Shown here: positions 1-7,948 of the stretch, one piece after another | How the letters are laid out: each line of letters begins with the position of its first letter | Numbering within the stretch: the stretch's first letter is position 1 | Assembly (NCBI RefSeq): GCF_900182935.1 | Contig: NZ_FXUE01000001.1 | Span: forward strand, 248,001 to 312,000 | Origin: Fibrobacter sp. UWB10 | GTDB lineage: Bacteria > Fibrobacterota > Fibrobacteria > Fibrobacterales > Fibrobacteraceae | Length of the DNA: 64,000 bases | Reading direction: 5' to 3' | Program-made: the position numbers and the translations under genes | Notes under the pieces: generated by a model | What the model was told of the DNA's origin: nothing | Database searches by the model: none | The model's input: the letters and a program-made list of their open reading frames with translations, nothing else

Positions 1-1
1 C

Positions 2-160
2 TACGGAACCGTCAAGGTTGTAAAAGGCGACTTCCAGCGTTGCGTTTTTGCAGCGCTCGTCGACGACGCCATCTACATGATGACAGGCAAAGCAGATGCA
101 TCCGAAAAAGACATCTGCGAAACGGAAGCAGAAATCTGGGAAAGCCGAGAATCGTACTAG
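2..160 (+). CDS. C-terminal fragment of an unknown protein
   Basis: An open frame enters from the left edge and stops at a TAG at 158-160, giving 52 residues ending in EAEIWESRESY. The segment is moderately acidic and has no membrane segment. I do not recognise the family, and the start lies outside the window. It is convergent with the phosphatase-like gene to its right, with 8 bases between the two stops. Coding is supported only by the uninterrupted frame and by codon use like that of the neighbouring genes. Confidence 0.6.
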   Translation, partial: YGTVKVVKGDFQRCVFAALVDDAIYMMTGKADASEKDICETEAEIWESRESY

Positions 161-168
161 CTACAAGT

Positions 169-1530
169 TTATCTTAGCCGGTTTTTAAGGGCTTCGATTT
201 CCGAACTTTCCAAACCGAGCGAAAGCAGGTAGGATTCTGTTGCTGCGGCAAGGTCTACGTTTTCGAAATCCGAAATATCGACACCTTCCACCTTGTATGC
301 ATTTTGCATCAACCTCACGATAACCGCTTGAATCAGTTCCACTTGCGTTGACGTCAAGGCTACTTGATAGTCTTTGATAACGGTGAAGAAATTCTGGTGC
401 GTTTTCACGTAATCGGCCTTGATTTCTTCGGCAGTCGCCCCCATCAACGCCTCAAGCACGGCAATTGTATAGCCAGTACGGTCCATGCCATAAGTGCAAT
501 GCACCAAGTACGGGCCTTCGTGCTCAATCATATAGCGCAGCCCCTTGACGAGCCCTATCTTGAACGGCGAATTTGCAAAAGCGGGTTGCACATCTAGGTA
601 CACCACGTTCTGCGATGCATAATAAGATTCCGCATAGCCATTGTACAACTCGGCGTTTGCCTCATTGTCTGTAAGATTCAAGAATGTCTTGACGCCCGCG
701 ACCCGAGACAAGGAATCGGCATACTTATTACGGCCAATCGAAGGGTCCAGCGGATTCGACGAACGATACAGAGCACCCTCGCCCATTCCCGTGGTTTTCA
801 CCATCCTGAAATTGGCAAAGTCTTCGATGGATAAATCTGGATAAGCCTCTACGTAATACGATATCGAAAGCGATCGCAAATTTTTCAGGTGATCGATATA
901 GCCACCTCTTTTCTGTATTCGAATGGTAACGTCAATCGGGAATGTTATATCACGCCCAAAACCAACGATTTCAGCCATCTGACCATAGCGCGCTTCAAGC
1001 TTGATGTAATTTAAGCCCGAAGATACATACAAAAAGAATTCGCCCGGGAATACATCGCTAAAACTTGCAACTACAGGGACCTCTATCGTGTCGTAGCCCG
1101 GAATCATCACTGTCACGAAATCACCGTAATCGAACTTAGTCAAGAATGAATCTGCCGCAATATTGAAAATGACACTTCCGAAGGTAAATATTTCAAGCGT
1201 ATCTTCGACAACGGTCGTTGAAAAATACAAAGAATCTTCTGGAAGTAAATATTTTGAAGAATCTACAGAACTTGACAAAACAAGCGAAGAACTGGAAACA
1301 TTTTCAGAAGACGAACTTTCTGTTTCCGAAGAATTTTCTTTAGCAACAGAGGAACTAGAAGTCTTTTTCGACGATGTTACCGACGACGAACTGGATTCTT
1401 CATCAACAACGGCGCTGCTTTCGCCCTCTGCAGAGGTTGAACTGCTGGCATCATCGCCACAAGCGGCCAGAAAGAAAATCACAGCCGCTTGACACAAGAG
1501 ACTTATTGAGCGAAATAGAATTTTTTTCAT
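169..1530 (-). CDS. secreted lipoprotein with tyrosine-phosphatase-like domain
   Basis: The protein has 453 residues. A signal peptide ends in a lipobox with Cys24 (FFLAAC), followed by a Ser-rich acidic linker (about 29-93) typical of Fibrobacter surface proteins. The C-terminal half carries HCTYGMDRTG around residue 344, the CX5R loop of cysteine phosphatases. With the later YVKTHQNFF stretch it suggests the Y_phosphatase3 / dual-specificity group, with Cys345 as nucleophile and Arg351 binding phosphate. The ATG at 1530 is preferred because GGAGGG lies just upstream; an ATG at 1548 has no such site. It is probably anchored on the periplasmic or outer surface. The substrate is unknown; an inositol-phosphate or phosphoprotein phosphatase is possible. 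Confidence 0.8.
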   Translation of the reverse strand: MKKILFRSISLLCQAAVIFFLAACGDDASSSTSAEGESSAVVDEESSSSSVTSSKKTSSSSVAKENSSETESSSSENVSSSSLVLSSSVDSSKYLLPEDSLYFSTTVVEDTLEIFTFGSVIFNIAADSFLTKFDYGDFVTVMIPGYDTIEVPVVASFSDVFPGEFFLYVSSGLNYIKLEARYGQMAEIVGFGRDITFPIDVTIRIQKRGGYIDHLKNLRSLSISYYVEAYPDLSIEDFANFRMVKTTGMGEGALYRSSNPLDPSIGRNKYADSLSRVAGVKTFLNLTDNEANAELYNGYAESYYASQNVVYLDVQPAFANSPFKIGLVKGLRYMIEHEGPYLVHCTYGMDRTGYTIAVLEALMGATAEEIKADYVKTHQNFFTVIKDYQVALTSTQVELIQAVIVRLMQNAYKVEGVDISDFENVDLAAATESYLLSLGLESSEIEALKNRLR

Positions 1531-1563
1531 AGTCCCTCCACAGTTCATTCAGAAGATAACTTT

Positions 1564-2241
1564 TTATGTGCATGCGTTCAGGACGGCACACATTTCAGCA
1601 TAGCTTTCAACCGTATTTTCGGGCTTTAGCGGGAGTAAATTCACAGGTTTTCCAAAGCCACAAAGGAGCGTAATGCAATCGACCCCGGCATTACGGGCTG
1701 CAAGAATGTCCGGCTGGTCATCGCCCACCATTACCGCCTCTTCACGAGAAACGCCCGCCATTTCAAGAATCTTGAGCAAGCCAGCGGGGCTCGGCTTACG
1801 TTCGGGCGTGGTATCGCCGCAAAGAATAAATTCAAAACGGTCGCGAAGTCCAAAGTGATTCAGGATTTTTTCGCTAGGGCGAAGCGGCTTGTTCGTGAGC
1901 ATTGCCACGCGGGCTTTGGAATTGTTCAAAAATTCAACGATTCCCGGATTCGGAAGCGTGCGTTCGGTGCAATGTTCCCAATAAAAATCCGAATAGACCT
2001 TGTGAACCATTTCGATGGTCACACCGGAGCGAGCCATATTTTCAGGGAGCGCGGCCTCCCCCATACTACGCTCGATAAGCTTCATGGAACCGTTTCCGAT
2101 AAAGGTTCGCACGCGCTGTTCTTCGTGTTCCGGGAGCCCAAAATGGCGCAGCGCAAAATTCACCGCCACGGCAAGATCACCAAGCGTATTGAACAGAGTC
2201 CCGTCCAAGTCAAAAACAATGAGGGATTTCTTTTGGAGCAT
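1564..2241 (-). CDS. HAD-family phosphatase, phosphoglycolate phosphatase-like
   Basis: The 225-residue protein has the HAD motifs in order: FDLDGTLFNT with nucleophile Asp11 and general acid Asp13, TNKP (motif II/III region) and GDDQPDI (motif IV, Mg2+ ligands). The helical cap lies between motifs I and II, as in the Gph/PGMB subfamily. The likely reaction is removal of phosphate from a small metabolite such as 2-phosphoglycolate, but HAD substrates are hard to predict. The start has no Shine-Dalgarno site. On the minus strand a TACATTTG element ends only a few bases upstream, so the transcript is probably near-leaderless. It is followed by the phosphatase-like lipoprotein gene after 33 bases. 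Confidence 0.8.
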   Translation of the reverse strand: MLQKKSLIVFDLDGTLFNTLGDLAVAVNFALRHFGLPEHEEQRVRTFIGNGSMKLIERSMGEAALPENMARSGVTIEMVHKVYSDFYWEHCTERTLPNPGIVEFLNNSKARVAMLTNKPLRPSEKILNHFGLRDRFEFILCGDTTPERKPSPAGLLKILEMAGVSREEAVMVGDDQPDILAARNAGVDCITLLCGFGKPVNLLPLKPENTVESYAEMCAVLNACT

Positions 2242-2257
2242 AGCGCGCCCAAATGTA
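2242..2257 (-). promoter_or_regulatory. TAnnTTTG promoter element for the HAD phosphatase
   Basis: On the minus strand TACATTTG (2250-2257) is followed by GGCGCGCT and then the ATG at 2241. The same TTTCTACATTTG string precedes the helicase genes at 18041 and 39831. The initiation point predicted by spacing falls within a few bases of the start codon. Confidence 0.55.
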
Positions 2258-2262
2258 GAAAT

Positions 2263-2457
2263 TTACCGAATGAATTCCATCTCGACAAGGAATCGGTAAA
2301 AGCAAAGCGCCGACACACCCAGAATAAACACGACGACAATAACAAACTGCACCGGATGCTCATGGAAATCATAATCCGCCTTGCCGTAAGAAAACTTCCC
2401 ACGGACAATGGCGCTAATGAAAAGCGCTAGAAACAAAAGAGCAAGCAGAAGGGACAT
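2263..2457 (-). CDS. small two-helix membrane protein
   Basis: The 64-residue product has two hydrophobic segments (about residues 2-19 and 36-55) separated by a charged loop rich in Tyr, Asp and His. No family is recognised. The ATG at 2457 was chosen because the frame further upstream overlaps the end of the preceding gene and would add a hydrophilic, implausible leader. It lies 13 bases downstream of the TIM-barrel lipoprotein gene on the same strand and is probably co-transcribed with it. An orphan small membrane protein is the safest description. Confidence 0.55.
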   Translation of the reverse strand: MSLLLALLFLALFISAIVRGKFSYGKADYDFHEHPVQFVIVVVFILGVSALCFYRFLVEMEFIR

Positions 2458-2470
2458 GAAACTACGCGCG

Positions 2471-3982
2471 TTATCGGGATTGCAATAGTAGTTTATTATT
2501 TTCCTGAAGGCCGTCGTTGTCGAAACGGACGGTCGGATTTTTGCCACTCTTGAAGGCATCTTCGCTTTCGTTGAGGGATAGCGCCACGGAAACGCCCGGC
2601 TGCGTCACGATATTCGCCACACCAGTTGCCTTAAAGGAGAAATCCTTTGATGCGCCGTCCTTGAAAGTCGCCTTGGGAATGCGGACCGTCTCGCCAATTT
2701 GCGTAAGAGCCTTACCCGTAGAATCCACGAATTCCGCCACCATGTAGACATCGAAGAAGCAGGGTGCTACGCCAGTATTCTTGACGGTAATGTTCAATGT
2801 GCTTGTAGTATCTTTGGCGCTTGCGACGGTCAAAAGTTCCGCCTGTGTCACCGTAAAATTGTAGCCGATGACCTTGCTCATGGAATCGGCAAGAGCTTTG
2901 TTGTCCTTGTAGAAATAGTAACCACAATCGTTGTCCTGATCAAGAACATAGTAGGTCAGGTGCGCCGTAGTAATCGCATTCACCCAGCGCTGCGGAGTCC
3001 ACTTCTGGTTACCCCCGGGAATCAGATCGTCGTAAGTAAGCATCGTCTTGTAACCGGCTATATTTTCGGCAATAGTCGGTAGATTCGCATTGTACGCCCG
3101 CAACAAAGTATCCGGCCTACCGGGAATGCCAATGAACCCGTCATCTCGCTTGGTAATGCCGAGTTCAAGCGCATGCGTATAAACATCGCCAAAACCGTTA
3201 GATGGCAGAACCAGCTGGGTTTTCTTAAACAGGGATGCATAATAGTCCAGCATGTCAATCAACACCGAATCGGCAGGCATTTCGCTCCCTAAAATGTGAG
3301 ACGTGTGCCATTCGCCCCATTCGCCAAAAGTGCGGACGTCAATGTATTCTATGCGCGGATCGCCATCGTATTTTTCGGCCAGAGCTTTTGCAAACTCCTT
3401 TGCCGCCCAAATATAGACGGAATCATCCCAGACCGGAGCGTACGCATGGTATTCCGTCCCGCGCAAGTCAATCTGGATTTTCTTCGCGCCCATCTCATAG
3501 ACAAAGGGCGGAGTCCAGTCGTATTCTTCTTGCGGCGGAAAATCGCTCTTGATAAACGAAGGCGTGTACGGCAGCACGCGCAAGGCGTAAGTCATGTTGT
3601 GCTCGGCAAGTGCGTTCAGCAGTTTTTCCAGTTCCGTCCAGTCGTAAACGCCCTTAGCCGGGTTCAACTTGTTCCACTGCTGGTAACCGGAACCGTACGA
3701 GACCAAGTCCCACGCCCTGTTGTTCAAGGAACCGTAAGGGCCGTATTCAAATTCCGGAACAAACGTCCACGCGCCACCCGTCGGCACCGTGAAACCCTTG
3801 TGCGGGTTAGAAAGCGGGCCGTCGAAGGGATTGAGCGCGTAGGTGATTTTGGTGGTGTCGGGGAAACAGCTTTCGCCACCCTCGGGGCCGAAGCTACTCC
3901 CGTCATCGCCACAGGCGATAAACAGCGCTGCCGCAGTCATCAGAACAATCTTCCCAAAGCATTTGCTAAAAAGCTTCGCCAT
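2471..3982 (-). CDS. TIM-barrel glycoside-hydrolase-like lipoprotein
   Basis: The protein has 503 residues. The signal peptide ends in a lipobox (LFIAC, followed by GDDGSS). The mature N-terminus has LSNPHKGF, which resembles the N-terminal NPxRG motif of the DUF4874/DUF4832 glycoside-hydrolase-like families. The barrel core includes YIDVRTFGEWGEWH, with Glu residues placed like the acid/base of clan GH-A enzymes. The last 120 residues (VTQAELLTV onward) look like a beta-sandwich of Ig or CARDB type with conserved NTGVAPC. A surface enzyme acting on plant or bacterial polysaccharide is a reasonable inference, but neither activity nor substrate can be read from the sequence. A TATACT box lies within 11 bases of the ATG. 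Confidence 0.7.
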   Translation of the reverse strand: MAKLFSKCFGKIVLMTAAALFIACGDDGSSFGPEGGESCFPDTTKITYALNPFDGPLSNPHKGFTVPTGGAWTFVPEFEYGPYGSLNNRAWDLVSYGSGYQQWNKLNPAKGVYDWTELEKLLNALAEHNMTYALRVLPYTPSFIKSDFPPQEEYDWTPPFVYEMGAKKIQIDLRGTEYHAYAPVWDDSVYIWAAKEFAKALAEKYDGDPRIEYIDVRTFGEWGEWHTSHILGSEMPADSVLIDMLDYYASLFKKTQLVLPSNGFGDVYTHALELGITKRDDGFIGIPGRPDTLLRAYNANLPTIAENIAGYKTMLTYDDLIPGGNQKWTPQRWVNAITTAHLTYYVLDQDNDCGYYFYKDNKALADSMSKVIGYNFTVTQAELLTVASAKDTTSTLNITVKNTGVAPCFFDVYMVAEFVDSTGKALTQIGETVRIPKATFKDGASKDFSFKATGVANIVTQPGVSVALSLNESEDAFKSGKNPTVRFDNDGLQENNKLLLQSR

Positions 3983-4094
3983 ATTTTAAGTATAGTATAA
4001 TTTTTTAGACTCAGGAACATCCCTTTTTCAAGAATGTTTTAAGAAACATAACTGTCGAATTTTAACTAAAATCGCCATTTTTCAATAAACTCCC

Positions 4095-4180
4095 TTGAAA
4101 AAGTGTATTCAAGTACACAAAAGTGGGTCGAAAAAGTGCATCCAAACACTCAAAAGTGGGTTGGAAAAGTGCGCTCAGGG
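4095..4180 (+). repeat. 33-bp tandem repeat, 2.6 copies
   Basis: Units start at 4095, 4128 and 4161, each opening with TTGAAAAAGTG, TCGAAAAAGTG or TTGGAAAAGTG; the first two end in CAAAAGTGGG. The period is exactly 33. The third copy decays into the hairpin element. Because 33 is a multiple of three, a short open frame runs through as 11-residue repeats, but nothing else supports translation. Confidence 0.85.
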
Positions 4181-4263
4181 TTTTAGGGGCAGAGCCCTTA
4201 GGCGAAGGGGTAGCGGAAGACTCGGCTGTGCCGTGGCTGAAGCGAGGGGGACTCTTCCCCCTT
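4176..4263 (+). repeat. dispersed two-hairpin element, copy 1
   Basis: The element opens with GGGTTTTAGGGGC, whose AGGGGC pairs with GCCCTT to form hairpin one. It continues through the core GGGGTAGCGGAAGAC (4207-4221) and closes with a second hairpin, GGGGGA-CTCT-TCCCCC (4246-4260 region). The same order of parts, with the 15-base core identical, is found in reverse complement at 55781-55868 inside coaBC. This is therefore a mobile or amplified intergenic repeat, not a simple terminator. Confidence 0.75.
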
Positions 4264-4288
4264 CTATATTTTTTCTAAATTATCGCCC

Positions 4289-5611
4289 ATGAAAAAATAC
4301 CACTTGGCCACATACGGCTGCCAGATGAACGAGTACGACTCGGCGATGATCGCCCAGGAACTCGACATGTGCGGTTGCGTTGAAACGAGCAACCAAGAAG
4401 ATGCCGACTTCATCATCGTGAACACCTGCAGCGTACGCGAAAAGGCCGAGGAAACCGCCATCGCGAACATCAGCAAGCTCAAGTACCTGAACAAGAAGAA
4501 TCCCGACGTGAAGGTTGTCGTGTGCGGCTGCATGGCTAAAAATCGCGGGCCGGAACTTTTGAAGCGCCTTCCGAACGTGAGCTACGTCGTGGGCCCGGAC
4601 CAGTACAAGAAAATCCCGGAATTGCTGCTCGGCGACGCCCATAGCCCGCTGCACCTGACACACCACAAGATGTTCATCGACGAGGACCTGAGCGAAAACT
4701 ACTTGGGTGAATACGCGAAGCTCCAGAACGATTTCACGACTTTCGTCGCAATTCAGCGCGGATGCAACAAGCGCTGCAGCTACTGCATCGTACCGTACCT
4801 GCGAGGCCCCGAAAAGTACCGCAACATGGAAGACGTGCTCGCCGAAGTCCGCAAGGCCGCCGACAAGGGTATTACCGAAGTGACGCTCTTGGGCCAGACG
4901 GTGAACGCCTACAAAACGGAAGGCGGCAACTTTGCCGACCTCCTTACGAAGGTTTCTGAAATCGAAGGCATCCGCCGCATTCGCTTTACGAGCCCGCACC
5001 CGAGGCACTACACGAACGAACTCATCGACGTGTTGCTGAACAACCCGAAGGTCTGCCACTACGCGCACATTCCTATCCAGAGCGGCTCCGACGTCATGCT
5101 CAAGAAGATGCGCCGCCAGCACAACATGGAGCAGTACCTCTCGATTATCGAGCAGTTGCGCAGCAAAGATCCGTTCTATGGCATTTCGACGGACGTGATT
5201 TGCGGATTCGTGGGCGAAACCGAAGCAGATTTCGAAGACACGCTCAAGGCATTTGAACAGTGCCAGTTCGACAGCGCCTTCATGTTCATCTACAGCCCGC
5301 GCAAGGGTACAGAATCGTACAAGGAAGCCGAGACGCTCACCGAGCAGGAAAAGCAGGAACGCCACACACGCCTGGTGGAACTGCAGAACGCCATTACGCT
5401 CAAGCGCAACCAGATGATGCTCGGCCGTACCGAGGAACTTTTGGTGGAAAAGAATTCCGCACGCGACGAAACGGAACTACGCGGCCGCACCGACAACTTC
5501 AAGAAGGTAATTTTTAAGCCCGAAGAAGGCCGCATCGTGAAGCCCGGCGACTACGTGAAGGTGAAGCTCGACGACATTCGCGGATGGACGATTAGAGGAA
5601 AGTTAGTTTAG
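4289..5611 (+). CDS. miaB: tRNA-2-methylthio-N6-dimethylallyladenosine synthase MiaB
   Basis: The 440-residue radical-SAM enzyme adds the 2-methylthio group to i6A37 of tRNAs reading UNN codons. The N-terminal UPF0004 domain has the three cluster cysteines Cys11 (TYGCQMN), Cys47 (NTCSVRE) and Cys81 (CGCMAKN). The radical-SAM CxxxCxxC is Cys159, Cys163 and Cys166 (RGCNKRCSYC). The last 65 residues form a TRAM domain. Length and motif spacing match MiaB better than MtaB or RimO. The ATG at 4289 follows ATCGCCC without a Shine-Dalgarno site; a TATATT box lies 18 bases upstream. The SPOR-protein gene follows after 41 bases. Confidence 0.95.
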   Translation: MKKYHLATYGCQMNEYDSAMIAQELDMCGCVETSNQEDADFIIVNTCSVREKAEETAIANISKLKYLNKKNPDVKVVVCGCMAKNRGPELLKRLPNVSYVVGPDQYKKIPELLLGDAHSPLHLTHHKMFIDEDLSENYLGEYAKLQNDFTTFVAIQRGCNKRCSYCIVPYLRGPEKYRNMEDVLAEVRKAADKGITEVTLLGQTVNAYKTEGGNFADLLTKVSEIEGIRRIRFTSPHPRHYTNELIDVLLNNPKVCHYAHIPIQSGSDVMLKKMRRQHNMEQYLSIIEQLRSKDPFYGISTDVICGFVGETEADFEDTLKAFEQCQFDSAFMFIYSPRKGTESYKEAETLTEQEKQERHTRLVELQNAITLKRNQMMLGRTEELLVEKNSARDETELRGRTDNFKKVIFKPEEGRIVKPGDYVKVKLDDIRGWTIRGKLV

Positions 5612-5646
5612 ACGAGAGAACGGCGCAAGCGCCTACAGACGAGAGA
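5610..5646 (+). repeat. direct repeat flanking a small hairpin
   Basis: AGACGAGAGA occurs at 5610-5619 and 5637-5646, flanking the perfect stem GGCGC-AA-GCGCC (5622-5633). It fills the gap between miaB and the SPOR-protein gene. Its role is unknown. Confidence 0.6.
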
Positions 5647-5652
5647 CGAAAG

Positions 5653-6558
5653 ATGGATTCCAAAATCAGCGTACTTTCTATTCTACTTGCACTTTGCTGC
5701 ATAAACTCATTCGCGCAGACGATGGCTGATGCGCAAAAGGCATACGTTGCCGGCAACTGGAAAGAAGCCGCCGCCGCATACGAAGCCGCCTGCCCCAAGG
5801 AACCGGATTCCCTGCGTGCAGAATGCTACTTGTGGAACGTACTCGCTCTTTCGCAAATGGGTAGCGCCCAGTCGTTCAAGATTGCAGGCAATCGCCTCGA
5901 CAGTCTGATTAAGACTACGAACCCGCAAAGAGCGATTTATTCGGACTTGATGATGACGAGCGCCCAGTTCAGGCTCTACCTTGGCAAGTATGACAAGGCC
6001 GCCGAAGACTTGATTCAGGCAATCGAAACTTCGCACCCGCACCAAGCCATTGTACTGCAGAAGGTTTGCAAGGCCGTAAAGGCAAAAGTAAAGTCGGAAG
6101 ACTTGGATGACCGCTGCAACTTGCTGAACAACCCGGATTCAATCAAGGCTATTCGCACTGCATCGCAGGCCAAAGCAGCTCCGGTTGCACAGCCCGTTAC
6201 CCCTGAACCGGCACCGAAACCCGCCCAACCGGCTCCGGTGGTTGAACAACCTAAACCCGCTGTCCAGGCTACAGCCCCAGCACCCGCGCCGGCCCCCGCT
6301 CCTGCCGCCCAAGCCCCCGCTCAGGAATACTGGACCCTGCAGTTAGGCGCATTTGGAACAAAATCTAATGCTGATTTGTTGGTTTCGAGCCTGAAAAAGC
6401 AAAAAATCACCTGCACGATTATTGAGCAGCCACGCGGCGAAAGAACCCTCTATTTAGTCCAAACAGGCAAGTTTGAAACCAAGGATAAGGCGGTCGATTT
6501 CGCGGCAAGCAAGCTTGCCCCCCTAAAAATTGAATATCAACCCCTTTTGAAAAGGTAA
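5653..6558 (+). CDS. secreted SPOR-domain protein with TPR-like region
   Basis: The 301-residue protein has a signal peptide (about 1-22, ending NSFAQ). An Ala-rich helical region with TPR character (23-155) is followed by a Pro/Ala linker (about 168-222) and a C-terminal SPOR domain starting at YWTLQLGAFGT. SPOR domains bind peptidoglycan glycan strands lacking stem peptides and so locate proteins at division septa. The protein is probably periplasmic and may help division or wall remodelling. There is no transmembrane anchor beyond the signal peptide. It is probably transcribed with miaB. The ATG at 5653 begins the signal peptide. Confidence 0.85.
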   Translation: MDSKISVLSILLALCCINSFAQTMADAQKAYVAGNWKEAAAAYEAACPKEPDSLRAECYLWNVLALSQMGSAQSFKIAGNRLDSLIKTTNPQRAIYSDLMMTSAQFRLYLGKYDKAAEDLIQAIETSHPHQAIVLQKVCKAVKAKVKSEDLDDRCNLLNNPDSIKAIRTASQAKAAPVAQPVTPEPAPKPAQPAPVVEQPKPAVQATAPAPAPAPAPAAQAPAQEYWTLQLGAFGTKSNADLLVSSLKKQKITCTIIEQPRGERTLYLVQTGKFETKDKAVDFAASKLAPLKIEYQPLLKR

Positions 6559-6617
6559 ATTTGCACAAAAAAGAGCTTTTTTCGCGGTTTCCCCTGCAAA
6601 AAATGCTAAAATTGTTC

Positions 6618-6623
6618 TATATT
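6618..6623 (+). promoter_or_regulatory. -10/-7 box of tRNA-Leu
   Basis: TATATT, extended as TATATTTG, sits 14 bases before the tRNA and matches the TAnnTTTG element upstream of both tRNA-Glu genes. No clear -35 box is seen. Confidence 0.6.
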
Positions 6624-6637
6624 TGAGCAAACCCCGA

Positions 6638-6721
6638 GCCGGGGTGGTGAAATTGGTAGACGCGCCGGACTCAAAATCCGGTACTCGCGAGAGTGTGAGG
6701 GTTCGATTCCCTCCCCCGGCA
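6638..6721 (+). tRNA. tRNA-Leu (CAA)
   Basis: The acceptor stem pairs GCCGGGG (6638-6644) with CCCCGGC (6714-6720), followed by discriminator A. The anticodon stem CCGGA/TCCGG encloses CTCAAAA, giving anticodon CAA, which reads UUG. There is a long variable arm (TACTCGCGAGAGTG region) and the T-arm GAGGGTTCGATTCCCTC, as expected for a class II tRNA. CCA is not encoded. The next gene starts 23 bases downstream, so the tRNA is probably cut from a longer transcript. Confidence 0.97.
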
Positions 6722-6743
6722 TTACTTTTGAAGGAAGAAACTG

Positions 6744-7487
6744 ATGGCGAATTGGTGCAAGATTCTCACAACGGTGCTTTTGTGCGGCTCCATTGCGTTC
6801 GCACAGTTTGACGATGAATCTTCCGAAGATTCCTATTCTTACGGGGCTACTGAGGAAACGGACGACGTTTTTGCCGACAACAGCAACGAAGAAGCTCCTA
6901 GCGCAAATGTTGGCGAAGCAAAGGCTACTGCCGATGAATGGCAGGGCTTCAACTACGAAGAAATGGGTCTCACTCAGTGGGAATTCCAGCAAGCCAAGCA
7001 AGAAGGCATCTCGAGAGACAAACTCACGAACCTCGTAGAAATGGGCATTCGCCCCTCCGAATATCTCCAGAAACCTTGGGAAAAACTCGGTGTTTCCGAA
7101 CAGGAATGGATCAGCCAGCGTTCTGGCGGCCTTGAAGACGCCGATATCGACCGTTCTTACCGTAACCGCTCTGGCGACCAGGGCTATGCATACCTTTCCT
7201 TGCTGATTCCGTCGCTGTATCAGTGGCACAAAGATGAATCGATGAAAGCCATTTGGATGGATGCCCTTTGGGGTGTCAGCGTCGGCGCAACGGTTTACCT
7301 TGCAATCGACGGCAATTCCGCTTGGTGGTATGGTCTGATTTTCGTTGCGGGTGCACACATTTGGTCCTTCGCAGACGCATTCTTTAGCACTCAGTGGGAC
7401 AGCAACCCGGACGCAAACCGTTTCAGCTACGGAATCCTCCCGACCCCGGATAAGGGCGTTGCCGGATTCTTCAACGTAAAATTCTAA
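6744..7487 (+). CDS. secreted acidic protein with C-terminal membrane segments
   Basis: The 247-residue protein has a signal peptide (about 1-21, ending IAFAQF) and a Glu/Asp/Ser-rich stretch to about residue 65. Next comes a soluble part with two similar motifs, [11 protein letters not shown] and [11 protein letters not shown]. At least two hydrophobic segments follow ([19 protein letters not shown] and [19 protein letters not shown]), and the protein ends in FFNVKF. The ending resembles LMNVKF of the 31598-32308 protein, and [12 protein letters not shown] sits where that group has its PG-Y motif, so a distant link is possible. The function is not recognised. The gene lies directly after tRNA-Leu and 7 bases before panD. 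Confidence 0.75.
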   Translation: MANWCKILTTVLLCGSIAFAQFDDESSEDSYSYGATEETDDVFADNSNEEAPSANVGEAKATADEWQGFNYEEMGLTQWEFQQAKQEGISRDKLTNLVEMGIRPSEYLQKPWEKLGVSEQEWISQRSGGLEDADIDRSYRNRSGDQGYAYLSLLIPSLYQWHKDESMKAIWMDALWGVSVGATVYLAIDGNSAWWYGLIFVAGAHIWSFADAFFSTQWDSNPDANRFSYGILPTPDKGVAGFFNVKF

Positions 7488-7494
7488 GCGCATC

Positions 7495-7842
7495 ATGCAG
7501 CTAGAATTACTCAAAAGCAAAATCCATCGCGCTACTGTAACCGACGCAAACCTCAATTATGAGGGTTCGATTACTATTGCTCGCGATTTGATGGATGCCG
7601 CAAATATTCTTCCTTTCGAAAAAGTCGGCGTTTTGGACGTTAATAACGGCAACCGCCTTGATACTTATGTGATTGAAGGCCCTGCCGGTTCTGGCGTGAT
7701 TTGCTTGAACGGCGCAGCCGCAAGACTTGTTCAGCCGGGCGACCTTGTGATTATCGTTGCTTATGCAACCATGAGCGAAGCCGAAGCCAAGTCGTGGAAA
7801 CCCACCGTTATCCACGTGAACGCCAAGAACGAAATCGTTTAA
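7495..7842 (+). CDS. panD: aspartate 1-decarboxylase
   Basis: The 115-residue pyruvoyl enzyme makes beta-alanine from aspartate for pantothenate synthesis. The self-cleavage site is Gly24-Ser25 in NYEGSITI; Ser25 becomes the pyruvoyl group. The N-terminal SKIHRATVT and the NGAAARL motif are characteristic, and the length is usual. It follows an unrelated envelope gene after 7 bases and ends at a hairpin terminator. coaBC, a later step of CoA synthesis, is also in the window but far away. Confidence 0.95.
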   Translation: MQLELLKSKIHRATVTDANLNYEGSITIARDLMDAANILPFEKVGVLDVNNGNRLDTYVIEGPAGSGVICLNGAAARLVQPGDLVIIVAYATMSEAEAKSWKPTVIHVNAKNEIV

Positions 7843-7883
7843 ACACTCGGTCACAATTTTTTTTCATTCTATCGAAAAATTTG

Positions 7884-7911
7884 AGGTCTGTCATTCCGTG
7901 GCAGATCTTTT
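7884..7911 (+). terminator. intrinsic terminator after panD
   Basis: AGGTCTGTCA pairs with TGGCAGATCT across a short loop (10 bp with two G-U pairs), followed by TTTTG. It leads directly into the TATATT box of the flotillin gene. Confidence 0.6.
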
Positions 7912-7915
7912 GTTA

Positions 7916-7939
7916 TATATTTAGAACAAACAAAAGGAG
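7916..7939 (+). promoter_or_regulatory. -10 box and Shine-Dalgarno site of the flotillin gene
   Basis: TATATT lies at 7916-7921 and AAAGGAG at about 7933-7939, 9 bases before the ATG at 7949. This is a conventional leader, unlike the near-leaderless genes elsewhere in the window. Confidence 0.6.
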
Positions 7940-7948
7940 AATTAATTT

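Larger units (their letters stand above)
3983..4288. other. 306-bp intergenic region with repeats and a hairpin element
   Basis: No gene is supported here. The left part is AT-rich and holds the minus-strand promoter of the lipoprotein gene (TATACT boxes at about 3989-4001). From 4095 there are three tandem copies of a 33-bp unit. From about 4176 to 4263 there is a GC-rich element with two hairpins that also occurs inside coaBC. The right edge holds TATATT at 4265-4270, a -10 candidate for miaB. An open frame across the repeats (4095-4292) is rejected as coding. Confidence 0.7.

Noticed and set aside
4095-4292. 65-residue plus-strand frame with 11-residue repeats (KKCIQ type) before miaB
   Set aside because: It follows the 33-bp tandem repeat and the hairpin element, has no ribosome site and no family likeness, and overlaps the start of miaB.
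6606-7556. Long minus-strand frame containing GIEPSHSREYRILSPARLP
   Set aside because: This peptide is the familiar false reading of a tRNA-Leu gene; the rest is antisense to the 6744-7487 gene.
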